A stretch of 64,000 bases of DNA from contig NZ_CP016442.1 of the NCBI RefSeq assembly GCF_001742165.1, forward strand, positions 1,054,001 through 1,118,000, read 5' to 3'. Origin of the DNA: Burkholderia stabilis (lineage in GTDB: Bacteria > Pseudomonadota > Gammaproteobacteria > Burkholderiales > Burkholderiaceae). A program made the position numbers and the translations under genes. The notes under the pieces were generated by a model. The model ran no database searches, was not told the DNA's origin, and worked only from the letters and a program-made list of their open reading frames with translations. This document shows, piece after piece, positions 18,045 to 26,995 of this stretch (its first letter is position 1; the number at the start of each line of letters is the position of its first letter).

Positions 18045-18482
18045 TCAGGCGGCGATCGATTCGAGCGCGGCGCGCAGCGCGTCGGGCAGCGGCACCGGGC
18101 GGCGCGTGCCGCGATCGACGTACACGTGCACGAAATGCCCTTGCGCGGCGGGCGCTGCGTCGCCGGCCGCGAACAGCCCGATCTCGTAGCGCACGCTCGA
18201 CGTGCCGAGCTTCGCGACGCGCAGCCCCGCGTCGACCGACTGCGGAAACACGAGCGGTGCGAAGTAGTTGCACTGCGTCTCGACCACCAGCCCGATCGTC
18301 TGTCCGTGCTCGACGTCGAGCACGCCCGCGCGGATCAGATACTCGTTCACGACGGTATCGAAGTAGCTGTAGTAGACGACGTTGTTCACGTGCCCGTAGA
18401 CATCGTTGTCCATCCAGCGGGTCGTGATCGGCAGGAAGTGGCGGTAGGCGTCGCGGGAACGCGGCTGCGGCTTGTCGGACAT
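18045..18482 (-). CDS. acyl-CoA thioesterase, 4-hydroxybenzoyl-CoA thioesterase (hotdog) family
   Basis: A 145-residue hotdog-fold protein. TTRWMDNDVYGHVNNVVYY carries the catalytic-Asp motif of the 4HBT family, followed by EYLIRAG, the central helix and VETQCNYFAPL. It would hydrolyse a short- or medium-chain or aryl acyl-CoA. It is the first gene of the leftward thioesterase-livHMGF unit. That link suggests the imported solute could be a carboxylate processed through a CoA ester rather than an amino acid; this is inference only. The start ATG at 18482 trims a weakly supported 18-codon extension. Confidence 0.87.
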   Translation of the reverse strand: MSDKPQPRSRDAYRHFLPITTRWMDNDVYGHVNNVVYYSYFDTVVNEYLIRAGVLDVEHGQTIGLVVETQCNYFAPLVFPQSVDAGLRVAKLGTSSVRYEIGLFAAGDAAPAAQGHFVHVYVDRGTRRPVPLPDALRAALESIAA

Positions 18483-18611
18483 GGCGATGGCGGTCAGGAC
18501 GATGAGGGGAAGCGCGGCGGCCGTGCGGCACGGCACATCGGCAAACGGCGGTGCGCCGCGGCGCGATCGCTCGCGGCGCGGCGGATGAAACCTTGCTGGC
18601 GGGCCGGCCCG

Positions 18612-19148
18612 TCACTGTCCCGGCCGGTCGACGAACTCGAAATCGAGGCCGCGCGCGCGCATCCAGTCGGCGAGCGCGACGCCCGTGCCGGCACGCCACG
18701 GGCGCAGCAGCGGCGGATCGACGAGTTTGTATTCGAGCAGTTCCGGCGACAGCGCGACCGTGCCCGACGCGCGCACGTGATACGCGATGATCAGCTCGTT
18801 CTTGCGGATGAATTCGTAGACGCCGACGAGCGACACGTGTTCGGCCTTCAGCGCCGTTTCCTCGAACACCTCGCGCGCGATGCCGTCCTCGGGCGTCTCG
18901 CCGTTCTCGAGGAAACCGGTGATCAGCGCGAACATCCCTTCCGGCCAGGCCGCGTTGCGCGCGAGCAGGATCTTGCCGTCGAGCTCGACGATCGCGGCAA
19001 CGACCGGTAGCGGGTTGTTCCAGTGGACATAGCCGCAGGTATCGTCGGGGCACGCCTGGCGAACGCGGCCGCCTTCATGTTCGGGATCGGCGCGCTCGGT
19101 CAGCGGGCTCGCGCAGCGCGGGCAAAAGCGGTAGTCGGCGGTGGTCAT
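18612..19148 (-). CDS. Nudix hydrolase with N-terminal zinc ribbon
   Basis: A 178-residue protein. Two Cys pairs (CPRCASP and CPDDTCGYVHW) near the N-terminus form a zinc ribbon like that of NudC-type pyrophosphatases. The Nudix box GFLENGETPEDGIAREVFEE contains the catalytic Glu pair that binds Mg2+. The C-terminus has a variable substrate-binding loop. It probably hydrolyses a nucleoside diphosphate derivative, though the protein is shorter than NudC. It stands 129 bp upstream of the thioesterase gene and may be separately transcribed. Confidence 0.88.
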   Translation of the reverse strand: MTTADYRFCPRCASPLTERADPEHEGGRVRQACPDDTCGYVHWNNPLPVVAAIVELDGKILLARNAAWPEGMFALITGFLENGETPEDGIAREVFEETALKAEHVSLVGVYEFIRKNELIIAYHVRASGTVALSPELLEYKLVDPPLLRPWRAGTGVALADWMRARGLDFEFVDRPGQ

Positions 19149-19269
19149 CGATGGGGAGATGGCGGGCGCCCGGCGGCCGCCTGCCGGCCGCCCGCGCGCC
19201 CGCTCGGCGCGGGAAAGGCTTCATTCTAGCGAGTTTGCCCGCGCCGCAGACGATCCGGCCCCGCCGATA

Positions 19270-20520
19270 TCAGGATTGCATGCGCGCGTGTGCGGCGCTC
19301 GCCGCGAAGCCGGCCGTGCCCGCGAGCAGTGCGCCCACCGCGAGCCACAGCGCCGGGGAAAACGACCCGAAACGCGCGGCAAGCGGCGCCGCGACGAGCG
19401 GGCCGAGAATCTGCCCGACCCCGTACGACGCGGTCGCATACCCCATCAGCCCAGCTGCACGCTCGCCGTGCAGGCGTCGTGCCTCGCGCATCGCGAACAG
19501 CGTGATCGCGGTGAACGGCAGGCCGAGCAGCATGCTGCCGACCGAGAAGCCGAGCGCATTCGGCCACACGATCCCGGCCGCGATGCCGAGCGCCTGCGTC
19601 GCGCAACCGGCCGCCAGCAGCAGGCGGTTGTCCCAATGCCCGGGCAAGCGCGCAGCGGTGATCGCGCCGACGATCAGCGCCGCGCCGAACATCGGCCAGA
19701 ACAGGTCGGGCCACGGCGAACCGGCCGGCAGTGCGGCGCGCGCGATCACGGGCAGGAACGTCGCGGTGATGATGTAGCCGAAGCCCGGCGCCCCGTACAG
19801 CACGACGAGCCACGCAGCTTCCGCGCGATGGCGTCGCGCGCCGGCCGGCGCTGTGGAGGCAGCCGCCGTATGCGGCGCCGCACCGGCCGATGGCGCGGCT
19901 TGCGCCGGCGCGCCGCCGAACGTGCGCCAGATTACGACCGACAACACGGCCGACAGCGCCGCGAAGCCGAGCCAGCCTGACGCGGCGCGCTGGCCGGCCA
20001 GCGCACTGCCGATCAGCCCCGTCAGCACGATGCCGACGCCGGGCCCCGCGTAGATCACCCCGCTCCACTCCGGCGCGTACAACTCGGCCAGCCGCCGCAG
20101 CCCCCATTGCGACACGAACACGAACGTCCACGCGCTGACCACACCCGCAACGAAGCGCACCACGAGCCACACGGGCAGCAGGTGGCCGACGCCCATCGCG
20201 GCGGTCAGCAGCACGGTGGCCGCGAGCCCGAAGCGGACCATCCGAGCGGGCGAAACGCGCAGCGCCGCGCAACTGACCGCGCCGGCGAAGTAGCCCGCGT
20301 AGTTCGCCGATGCGAGCCAGCCGCCGGCTTTCAGGCTGATCGAGCCGTCGGCGAGCATCAACGGCAAGAGCGGCGTGAACGCGAAACGGCCGACGCCGAG
20401 CACGACGGCAAGGCCGACCATGCAGGCCAGCGCGGCCGTGCGGGCACGGCGGTCGGCCTGATCGATCTGGTCTGACGAAAGTACGCCGGCGACGGCGGAC
20501 GGGGTATCGGAACGTGACAT
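19270..20520 (-). CDS. YbfB/YjiJ-family MFS transporter
   Basis: A 416-residue transporter with about twelve hydrophobic segments. GVGRFAFTPLLPLML near residue 42 and SANYAGYFAGA are the hallmark motifs of the YbfB/YjiJ family. The central cytoplasmic loop (about 200-235) is Ala/Pro rich. Exporter activity is typical of the superfamily, but no substrate is established for this branch. It is divergent from a LysR-type gene across 122 bp, so that regulator is its likely controller. Confidence 0.9.
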   Translation of the reverse strand: MSRSDTPSAVAGVLSSDQIDQADRRARTAALACMVGLAVVLGVGRFAFTPLLPLMLADGSISLKAGGWLASANYAGYFAGAVSCAALRVSPARMVRFGLAATVLLTAAMGVGHLLPVWLVVRFVAGVVSAWTFVFVSQWGLRRLAELYAPEWSGVIYAGPGVGIVLTGLIGSALAGQRAASGWLGFAALSAVLSVVIWRTFGGAPAQAAPSAGAAPHTAAASTAPAGARRHRAEAAWLVVLYGAPGFGYIITATFLPVIARAALPAGSPWPDLFWPMFGAALIVGAITAARLPGHWDNRLLLAAGCATQALGIAAGIVWPNALGFSVGSMLLGLPFTAITLFAMREARRLHGERAAGLMGYATASYGVGQILGPLVAAPLAARFGSFSPALWLAVGALLAGTAGFAASAAHARMQS

Positions 20521-20610
20521 GGCGGCATGGGCCGGCGCTCGGCGCGCCGGCGGATCGGAAACCGGAATGCTGCGATCGTAGCTTGACCAAATGTTCTCGA
20601 AAAATGAATA

Positions 20611-20624
20611 ATTGAGAATCCAAT
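20611..20624. promoter_or_regulatory. LysR-type operator candidate between MFS and LysR genes
   Basis: ATTG-AGAATC-CAAT is a perfect 4-bp inverted repeat with a 6-bp spacer, and contains a TTGAGAATCCAA core of the general T-N11-A sort bound by LysR proteins. It lies in an AT-rich patch 19 bp before the LysR start. A longer TTCTC/GAGAA pair (20594-20598 and 20614-20618) overlaps it. Confidence 0.35.
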
Positions 20625-20642
20625 CATCGCTCGGAGAGAATC

Positions 20643-21557
20643 ATGGATCTGGCGGCGCTGGCGATTTTCCGGGCCGTCGTGCGCGAGAACGGCGTGACGC
20701 GCGCGGCGGCGAAGCTCAATCGTGTGCAATCGAACGTCACGACGCGCATCAAGCAGCTCGAGGAGGAACTCGGCGCGGCGCTGTTCGTGCGCGACGGCCG
20801 CCGGCTCGTGCTGACGCCGGCCGGGCACACGCTGCTGCCGTATGCGGAGCGCCTGCTCGCGCTCGCCGACGAAGCGCGCGACGCGGTGCGCGAGGACACG
20901 CCGCGCGGGCGGCTGCGGCTCGGCACGATGGAAAGCACGGCCGCGAGCCGGCTGCCGACCGTGCTCGCGCGCTATCACCACGCGTGGCCCGACGTCTCGC
21001 TCGAACTCCTGACCGGCACGACGGGCTGGCTGATCGACAGGGTCCGCGACTTCGAGATCGACGCCGCGCTGTTCGCGCGCCCGCCCGCACCGGACACGCT
21101 GCCCGACACCTTCGAGACGGTGCCGGTCTTCCGCGAGGAACTGGTGCTGCTCACGCCGCGCGGCCATCCGCCGGTGCGCACCCCGCGCGACGTGATCCTG
21201 CCGACGCTGATCGCGTTCGAGCGCGGCTGTACGTATCGCAAGTACGTCGAGCAGTGGTATGCGGCGCACGGCGTCAAACCCGCGCGCGTGCTCGAACTCG
21301 GCTCGTATCACGCGATCGTCGCGTGCGTCGCGGCCGGTGCGGGCGTCGCGGTCGCGCCGCGTTCGGTGCTCGACCTGCAGCCCGAGACCGGCAACATCGC
21401 CGCGCATGCGATTCCCGAAATCGAAGGCATCGACACGCTGCTCGCATGGCGGCAAGGCTATGCGTCAGCGGCGCTCGCCGCGCTGCGCGACGCGCTCACG
21501 GAAGCCGCGCGGCAGCCGGACGATGCAGCGAAGCGGCCGGCGGCGGTGCCCGCCTGA
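20643..21557 (+). CDS. LysR-family transcriptional regulator
   Basis: A 304-residue LysR protein. Residues 1-60 form the winged helix-turn-helix (FRAVVRENGVTRAAAKLN with VQSNVTTRIKQLEEELG), followed by a linker helix and a periplasmic-binding-like effector domain from about residue 90. ERGCTYRKYVEQWY and ELGSYHAIVACVAAGAGVAV are effector-domain landmarks. It is related to regulators divergent from MFS exporters such as PtxR/YafC/AaeR types. It probably controls the adjacent YbfB-type exporter and itself. The start is preceded by GGAGAG. Confidence 0.9.
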   Translation: MDLAALAIFRAVVRENGVTRAAAKLNRVQSNVTTRIKQLEEELGAALFVRDGRRLVLTPAGHTLLPYAERLLALADEARDAVREDTPRGRLRLGTMESTAASRLPTVLARYHHAWPDVSLELLTGTTGWLIDRVRDFEIDAALFARPPAPDTLPDTFETVPVFREELVLLTPRGHPPVRTPRDVILPTLIAFERGCTYRKYVEQWYAAHGVKPARVLELGSYHAIVACVAAGAGVAVAPRSVLDLQPETGNIAAHAIPEIEGIDTLLAWRQGYASAALAALRDALTEAARQPDDAAKRPAAVPA

Positions 21558-21600
21558 TGCGTTCGCGGCGCGCCGACGCGTTTCTTCGGCGCACAAACGA

Positions 21601-21634
21601 AACGACCCGACCGGCACATGCCGATCGGGTCGTT
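21601..21634. terminator. bidirectional terminator hairpin between LysR gene and alaS
   Basis: AACGACCCGACCGGCA (21601-21616) pairs with 21619-21634 at 15 of 16 positions; the innermost pairs probably open to a CACATG loop. Flanking AAACGA and TTCGTTT extend the stem with a bulge. It serves the LysR gene on the plus strand and alaS on the minus strand. Confidence 0.7.
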
Positions 21635-21645
21635 GTTCGTTTCAT

Positions 21646-21672
21646 GCGATGCCGTCAGCGAAACGGCATCGC
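21646..21672 (-). terminator. second hairpin directly after alaS stop
   Basis: GCGATGCCGT (21646-21655) and ACGGCATCGC (21663-21672) are perfect 10-base arms with a 7-base loop, 15 bp past the alaS stop. It lacks a U-run and stands in tandem with the longer hairpin at 21601-21634, so alaS transcripts meet two stems. Confidence 0.5.
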
Positions 21673-21686
21673 ATCGGTCGCAGCGA

Positions 21687-24311
21687 TCAGAGCCGCTCTT
21701 CGACCCAGCCCTTGACGCCTGCCAGCGCGCCCGGCAGGTTCGCCGGCTCGGTGCCGCCTGCCTGCGCCATGTCCGGACGGCCGCCGCCCTTGCCGCCGAC
21801 CTGCTGCGCGACGAAGTTCACGAGCTCGCCGGCCTTGACCTTCTTGCTCGCGTCCGGCGTGACGCCCGCGATCAGGCTGACCTTGCCGCCTTCGACGGCC
21901 GCCAGCACGATCGCCGCGCTCTTCAGCTTGTCCTTCAGCTTGTCGACCGTTTCGCGCAGCGTCTTCGCGTCGGCGCCGTCGAGCGTCGCAGCCAGCACGT
22001 ACACGCCGCCGATTTCGACGGCCTGCTGCGCGAGCTCGTCGCCCTGGCTCGATGCGAGCTTCGACTTCAGCGCGCCCAGTTCCTTCTCGAGCGACTTCAC
22101 CTGCTCCTGCACCTGCGCGATGCGCTGCGTGAGCTCCGACGGCTGCGCCTTCAGCGCGGCCGCGGCTTCGTTCATGCGGGCGTCGAGATCCTGCACGAAG
22201 CGCACCGCGTTGTCGCCGGTGATCGCCTCGACACGGCGGATGCCGGCCGCGACGCCGCCTTCGACGACGATCTTGAAGAGGCCGATGTCGCCGGTGCGGT
22301 GCACGTGCGTGCCGCCGCACAGTTCGCGCGAGAAACCGAGGTCGAGCACGCGCACTTCATCGCCGTACTTCTCGCCGAACAGCGCCATCGCGCCGCCCTT
22401 CACCGCTTCGTCGTACGGCATCACGCGCACGATACCCGGCGCGTTCGCGAGGATTTCGTTGTTGACGATCTGCTCGACACGACGGATTTCGTCGTCCGTC
22501 ATCGGTGCGTTGTGCGCGAAGTCGAAACGGGTTTTTTCCGCGTCGACCAGCGAACCCTTCTGCTGCACGTGCGCGCCGAGCACTTCGCGCAGCGCCTTGT
22601 GCATCAGGTGGGTGGCCGAGTGGTTGCGCTGCGTGCGTGCGCGGCGATGCGCGTCGATTTCCGCGCGCAGCACGTCGCCCACCTTCAGCGTGCCTTGCTC
22701 CAGCGTGCCGTGGTGGCCGATCACGTCGGCCTGCACCTTCAGCGTGTCGGCCACCGCGAAGCGCGTCGCGGCGTTCGCGAGCACGCCCTCGTCGCCGACC
22801 TGGCCGCCCGATTCCGCGTAGAACGGCGTGTGATCGAGCACGACGACCGCATCCTGGCCGGTCTTCACTTCGTTGACCGACGAGCCGTCGACGTACAGCG
22901 CGACGACCTTCGCATCGTCGAACGCGATTTCTTCGTAGCCGTGGAAGGTGGTCTTCGCGCCCGTGTATTCGAGGCCCTGCGTGGCCTTGAACTTGCCGGC
23001 CGCGCGCGCCTGCTCGCGCTGACGCGCCATTGCGTCGTCGAACGCCGGCTCGTCGACCGTCATGCCGCGCTCGCGGCACACGTCGGCCGTGAGGTCCAGC
23101 GGGAAGCCGTAGGTGTCGTGCAGCTTGAACGCGAGTTCGCCGTCGAGCACCTTCCCGCCCTTCGCTTCGACATCGGCCAGCGCGCCTTCGAGGATCGACA
23201 TCCCGTGTTCGATCGTTTCGAAGAAGCGCTCTTCTTCCTGGCGCAGCACGTCGGTCACGCGCTGTTCGGCTTCCTTCAGCTCCGGATACGCGACGCCCAT
23301 CTCGGCGACGAGGTCGGCCACCAGCTTGTGGAAGAACGAACCCTTGCGGCCGAGCTTGTAGCCGTGGCGGATCGCGCGGCGCACGATCCGGCGCAGCACG
23401 TAGCCGCGGCCTTCGTTGCCCGGGATCACGCCGTCGACGATCAGGAACGAGCATGCGCGGATGTGATCGGCGATCACCTTCAGCGAGTTGTTGGTGAGAT
23501 CGCTGATCTCGGTCACGCGCGCGGCGGCCTTGATCAGGTTCTGGAACAGGTCGATCTCGTAGTTGCTGTGCACGTGCTGCAGCACCGCGGCGAGACGCTC
23601 GAGGCCCATGCCGGTATCGACCGACTGCTTCGGCAGGCGCGTCATGTTGCCCTGCGCGTCACGGTTGAACTGCATGAACACGAGGTTCCAGATCTCGATG
23701 TAGCGGTCACCGTCTTCTTCCGGCGACCCCGGCGGGCCACCCCACACGTCCGGGCCGTGATCGTAGAAGATTTCCGTGCACGGGCCACACGGGCCGGTAT
23801 CGCCCATCGTCCAGAAGTTGTCCGACGCGTAGCGCGCACCCTTGTTGTCGCCGATGCGGATGATGCGCTCGGTCGGCACGCCGACTTCCTTCGCCCAGAT
23901 GTCGTACGCCTCGTCGTCTTCCTGGTAGACGGTGACCCACAGCTTGTCCTTCGGCAACTGGTAGACCGTAGTCAGCAGCTCCCACGCGAACTTGATCGCG
24001 TCGTGCTTGAAGTAGTCGCCGAACGAGAAGTTGCCGAGCATCTCGAAGAACGTGTGGTGACGCGCCGTATAGCCGACGTTCTCGAGGTCGTTGTGCTTGC
24101 CGCCCGCGCGCACGCTGCGCTGTGCCGTCGTGGCGCGCGAATACGAGCGCGGATCCGTGCCGAGGAACACGTCCTTGAACTGGACCATGCCCGAGTTCGT
24201 GAACATCAGCGTGGGGTCGTTACCGGGCACGAGGCTCGACGAGCGGACGATCGTGTGGCCCTTCGATTCGAAGAATTTGAGGAATTTCTCGCGGATTTCG
24301 GCAGCTTTCAT
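21687..24311 (-). CDS. alaS: alanine--tRNA ligase
   Basis: An 874-residue class II synthetase of full length. The aminoacylation domain starts with [17 protein letters not shown] and contains the motif-2 region around [16 protein letters not shown]. The editing domain has its zinc-binding HSATHLMH and [13 protein letters not shown] motifs, and the C-terminal oligomerisation/C-Ala domain ends in the Gly-rich [13 protein letters not shown]. The start was placed at ATG 24311, the family N-terminus; the frame extends 51 codons further upstream without support. Its probable promoter and a large inverted repeat lie about 85 bp upstream. Confidence 0.97.
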   Translation of the reverse strand: MKAAEIREKFLKFFESKGHTIVRSSSLVPGNDPTLMFTNSGMVQFKDVFLGTDPRSYSRATTAQRSVRAGGKHNDLENVGYTARHHTFFEMLGNFSFGDYFKHDAIKFAWELLTTVYQLPKDKLWVTVYQEDDEAYDIWAKEVGVPTERIIRIGDNKGARYASDNFWTMGDTGPCGPCTEIFYDHGPDVWGGPPGSPEEDGDRYIEIWNLVFMQFNRDAQGNMTRLPKQSVDTGMGLERLAAVLQHVHSNYEIDLFQNLIKAAARVTEISDLTNNSLKVIADHIRACSFLIVDGVIPGNEGRGYVLRRIVRRAIRHGYKLGRKGSFFHKLVADLVAEMGVAYPELKEAEQRVTDVLRQEEERFFETIEHGMSILEGALADVEAKGGKVLDGELAFKLHDTYGFPLDLTADVCRERGMTVDEPAFDDAMARQREQARAAGKFKATQGLEYTGAKTTFHGYEEIAFDDAKVVALYVDGSSVNEVKTGQDAVVVLDHTPFYAESGGQVGDEGVLANAATRFAVADTLKVQADVIGHHGTLEQGTLKVGDVLRAEIDAHRRARTQRNHSATHLMHKALREVLGAHVQQKGSLVDAEKTRFDFAHNAPMTDDEIRRVEQIVNNEILANAPGIVRVMPYDEAVKGGAMALFGEKYGDEVRVLDLGFSRELCGGTHVHRTGDIGLFKIVVEGGVAAGIRRVEAITGDNAVRFVQDLDARMNEAAAALKAQPSELTQRIAQVQEQVKSLEKELGALKSKLASSQGDELAQQAVEIGGVYVLAATLDGADAKTLRETVDKLKDKLKSAAIVLAAVEGGKVSLIAGVTPDASKKVKAGELVNFVAQQVGGKGGGRPDMAQAGGTEPANLPGALAGVKGWVEERL

Positions 24312-24380
24312 GGCGTGCGGGGAATGTCTGGCTAAGACGGCTTCAAACGCCGGCGGTCCTGGCGGACGCACGGCGGGCAA

Positions 24381-24408
24381 GTATCGTAAACGCTCGATTA
24401 TACGATAC
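24381..24408 (-). promoter_or_regulatory. alaS promoter -10 within a perfect inverted repeat (autoregulatory operator candidate)
   Basis: GTATCGTA (24381-24388) and TACGATAC (24401-24408) are perfect 8-bp arms with a 12-bp spacer. On the minus strand a perfect TATAAT occupies 24402-24397, so transcription of alaS should start near 24390, inside the repeat. No good -35 is seen. E. coli AlaRS represses its own gene by binding a palindrome flanking its start site; the arrangement here is the same in kind. Confidence 0.6.
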
Positions 24409-24548
24409 AGACTGCCGGCCCAGACGGCAGCGGCCCGGCCTCGCGGACGACCGCGCCGGGCCACCTGTCCGGCCGATTCGCCTTAAGATGCTCGGCATGC
24501 CAATCCGCCTTGCCCGCCAAGGCCAGCCATAAAGGAGACGATTCGACG

Positions 24549-25769
24549 ATGGGTGCCCTGAGCCATATCCGCGTGCTGGACCTCACCCGCGTGCTCGCGG
24601 GCCCGTGGTGCGCGCAGACGCTTGCCGATTTCGGTGCGGACGTGATCAAGGTCGAGCGCCCGGGCGCCGGCGACGACACGCGCCACTGGGGGCCGCCGTA
24701 CCTGAAGGACGCGGACGGCGCCGATACCGCCGAAGCCGCGTACTACCTCGCGGCGAACCGCAACAAGCGCTCGGTGACGGTCGACATCGCGACGCCCGAA
24801 GGCCAGCAGATCGTGCGCGAGCTCGCCGCGCAAAGCGACGTCGTGCTCGAGAACTACAAGGTCGGCCAGTTGAAAAAATACGGGCTCGATTACGAATCGC
24901 TGCGCGCGGTGAAGCCCGACCTGATCTATTGCTCGGTCACGGGCTTCGGCCAGACGGGCCCGTACGCGCACCGCGCGGGCTACGACTTCATCGTCCAGGG
25001 GATCGGCGGCTTCATGAGCATCACCGGCGAGCGCGACGGCGAGCCGGGCGGCGGCCCGCAGAAGGCCGGCGTCGCGATCGCCGATCTCGCGACCGGCCTC
25101 TATTCGACGATCGCCGTGCTCGCGGCGCTCGCGCACCGCGATCGAACCGGCGAAGGCCAGTACGTCGACATGGCGCTGCTCGACGTGCAGGTCGCGCTGC
25201 TCGCGAACATGAACACCAACTTCCTCGCGAGCGGCAAGCCGCCCGTGCGCTGGGGCAACGCGCATCCGAACATCGTGCCGTACCAGACATTCCAGACGAG
25301 CGATGGGTGGATCATCGTCGCCGTCGGCAACGACGGGCAGTTCCGCAAGTTCGTCGAGGCCGGCGGCCAGCCCGAACTGGCCGACGACGAACGTTTCGCG
25401 ACGAATCCGTCGCGCGTGCGCCACCGCGACACGCTGGTGCCGATCCTCGCGGAAATGGTGAAGGCGCGCGGCAAGGCCGACTGGATCGGTGCGCTCGAAG
25501 CGGCCGGCGTGCCGTGCGGGCCGATCAACGATCTCGACGAAGTGTTCGACAACGAGCAAGTCGTCGCGCGCGGGATGCAGGTGTCGCTGCCGCACCCGTG
25601 CGGCGCGGACGTGAAGCTCGTGCGCAACCCGATCCGGATGAGCGCGACGCCGCCCGACGCGCGCACGGCCCCGCCGCTGCTCGGCGCGCAGACCGACGAC
25701 GTGCTGCGCGACATGCTCGGCTACGACGATGAACGGATTGCCGCGCTGAAGGCGAAGCAGGCGATCTGA
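24549..25769 (+). CDS. class III CoA-transferase (CaiB/BaiF family, glutarate-type)
   Basis: A 406-residue CaiB/BaiF family enzyme that moves CoA between carboxylic acids. The N-terminus RVLDLTRVLAGPWCAQTLAD and KVERPGAGDDTR are diagnostic. The catalytic Asp is expected in GEGQYVDMALLD. Close relatives sit beside glutaryl-CoA dehydrogenase genes and act as succinyl-CoA:glutarate CoA-transferases; that activity is plausible here but gcdH is not in view. ATG 24549 is preceded by AAAGGAGACG. It is divergent from alaS and followed by a convergent hydrolase gene. Confidence 0.9.
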   Translation: MGALSHIRVLDLTRVLAGPWCAQTLADFGADVIKVERPGAGDDTRHWGPPYLKDADGADTAEAAYYLAANRNKRSVTVDIATPEGQQIVRELAAQSDVVLENYKVGQLKKYGLDYESLRAVKPDLIYCSVTGFGQTGPYAHRAGYDFIVQGIGGFMSITGERDGEPGGGPQKAGVAIADLATGLYSTIAVLAALAHRDRTGEGQYVDMALLDVQVALLANMNTNFLASGKPPVRWGNAHPNIVPYQTFQTSDGWIIVAVGNDGQFRKFVEAGGQPELADDERFATNPSRVRHRDTLVPILAEMVKARGKADWIGALEAAGVPCGPINDLDEVFDNEQVVARGMQVSLPHPCGADVKLVRNPIRMSATPPDARTAPPLLGAQTDDVLRDMLGYDDERIAALKAKQAI

Positions 25770-25809
25770 CGCGCGGCCGGTTCGGCGGCGCCGGTGGCGG
25801 TGATGGTGC

Positions 25810-26367
25810 TTATCGCTGCTGCCGCGCGAGCGCGTCGAGCCAGCCGCGCGCGGCGGGCCAGTCGCCGAGCCCGCTGTCCGCGTTGATGTGGCCGCGCGGG
25901 CCGATGTCGTGAAATGCGCTGCCCCACGCGCGTGCGCAGCCGCGCGCGAACGCGATCGAGCCGTACGGATCGTCGCTGCTCGCGACCACGCAAGTCGGAA
26001 ACGGCAGCCGCTCGCGCGGCACCGGCCCGAAACCGTGCGCGTCGATGGGAAACACGGGCCCGGCGGGATCGGGCAACGCGACGAGCAGCGCGCCGCGCAC
26101 CTTCGCAAGCGCGGCCGGACGCGCATAGCGCGTCGCCCACCACGCGGTCGTCAGCGTGCCGAGGCTGTGGCCGGCGATCAGTACCGGCCCGCGCGCGGCT
26201 TCGATCGCGCGGTCGAGCGCGAGACACCAGCCGTTGCGAAACGCACGGTCCCAATCGGGCATCGCGACGCGCGAAAAACGCGCATCGGCGCGCTCCCAGC
26301 GGCTCTGCCAGTGAAGCGGGCCCGAATTGGCGTAGCCCGGCAGAACGAAAACGAGGGGGTCGCTCAT
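25810..26367 (-). CDS. RBBP9/YdeN-type alpha/beta hydrolase
   Basis: A 185-residue small serine hydrolase. The N-terminus FVLPGYANSGPLHWQ is the family hallmark, the nucleophile elbow is AGHSLG, and the acid and His are likely in SDDPYG and RGHINADSGLGDW. This is the complete length for the family. Substrate unknown; members hydrolyse small esters or amides. The start ATG at 26367 trims a non-conserved extension. Apparently monocistronic. Confidence 0.9.
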   Translation of the reverse strand: MSDPLVFVLPGYANSGPLHWQSRWERADARFSRVAMPDWDRAFRNGWCLALDRAIEAARGPVLIAGHSLGTLTTAWWATRYARPAALAKVRGALLVALPDPAGPVFPIDAHGFGPVPRERLPFPTCVVASSDDPYGSIAFARGCARAWGSAFHDIGPRGHINADSGLGDWPAARGWLDALARQQR

Positions 26368-26533
26368 GAAAGGATTCGTCGACGAATGAAGTCGTTGTGT
26401 GGTGTCGACGAAGTGTCGCACACCCTCCTCTCCCTGATGCTGCCTGTCAAAAACCGGAAGGGTGTGCGCAAGAGCCGTGACGCGTTCGGGTCGGCGTCAC
26501 GACCGGCCGGCGCCTGGTTGCGCCGGCTTTCGA

Positions 26534-26743
26534 TCAGCGCACGCCGGCGCCGACCAGGCCGCCTGCCGCCGCACCGGCGACGGTGCCGACCGGGCCGCCC
26601 GTGATCAGGTAGCCGAGCGCGCCGCCCGCGGCTGCGCCGATACCGGCATTGCGTTGCGTATGCGTCATTGCGCATGCGCCGAGTTGCGACAGGGCCGCGA
26701 CGATCACGGCGGTACGAACGAGAAAAGTGGTCTTCTTCATCAT
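26534..26743 (-). CDS. small glycine-zipper lipoprotein
   Basis: A 69-residue protein. The signal peptide is MMKKTTF plus a hydrophobic stretch ending in LGAC, a lipobox, so the mature lipoprotein would begin at that Cys. The rest is a glycine-zipper segment (GIGAAAGGALGYL and VAGAAAGGLVGAG) that packs membrane helices, as in the YMGG/OsmB type of small envelope proteins. The start is preceded by GGAGGAAG. It is often stress-induced in related bacteria; no regulatory motif is evident here. Confidence 0.83.
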   Translation of the reverse strand: MMKKTTFLVRTAVIVAALSQLGACAMTHTQRNAGIGAAAGGALGYLITGGPVGTVAGAAAGGLVGAGVR

Positions 26744-26995
26744 GATTATTGGCTTCCTCCCGCCACGCGACGGTACGAATGGCGGCATTGAATCGGTGAA
26801 GCCATCATAGGAAAACCCGAACGGCTCGGGCAATCCGATTTACGTCGTGTTACAGCCGACACACGTTCGAGATATTGCGCCCCCCGTCTCCGACGTACCG
26901 ACCCCAACCCGCAAGCCGCGCGGGACGGACCTCCGTCAGGTAGAATTGCAGGATTAAACCGGCGCGACGCGCCGACCCAACCTGACGCCAACCGC

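Noticed and set aside
19172..19192. GGCGGCCG/CGGCCGCC inverted repeat between the MFS and Nudix genes as a terminator
   Set aside because: The stem is short, all GC and has no T-run. Such repeats are frequent by chance in this DNA, so it is not listed.
21618..24335. A 905-codon plus-strand frame opposite alaS
   Set aside because: It mirrors the alaS coding frame and has no domain or own ribosome-binding site; alaS is certain.
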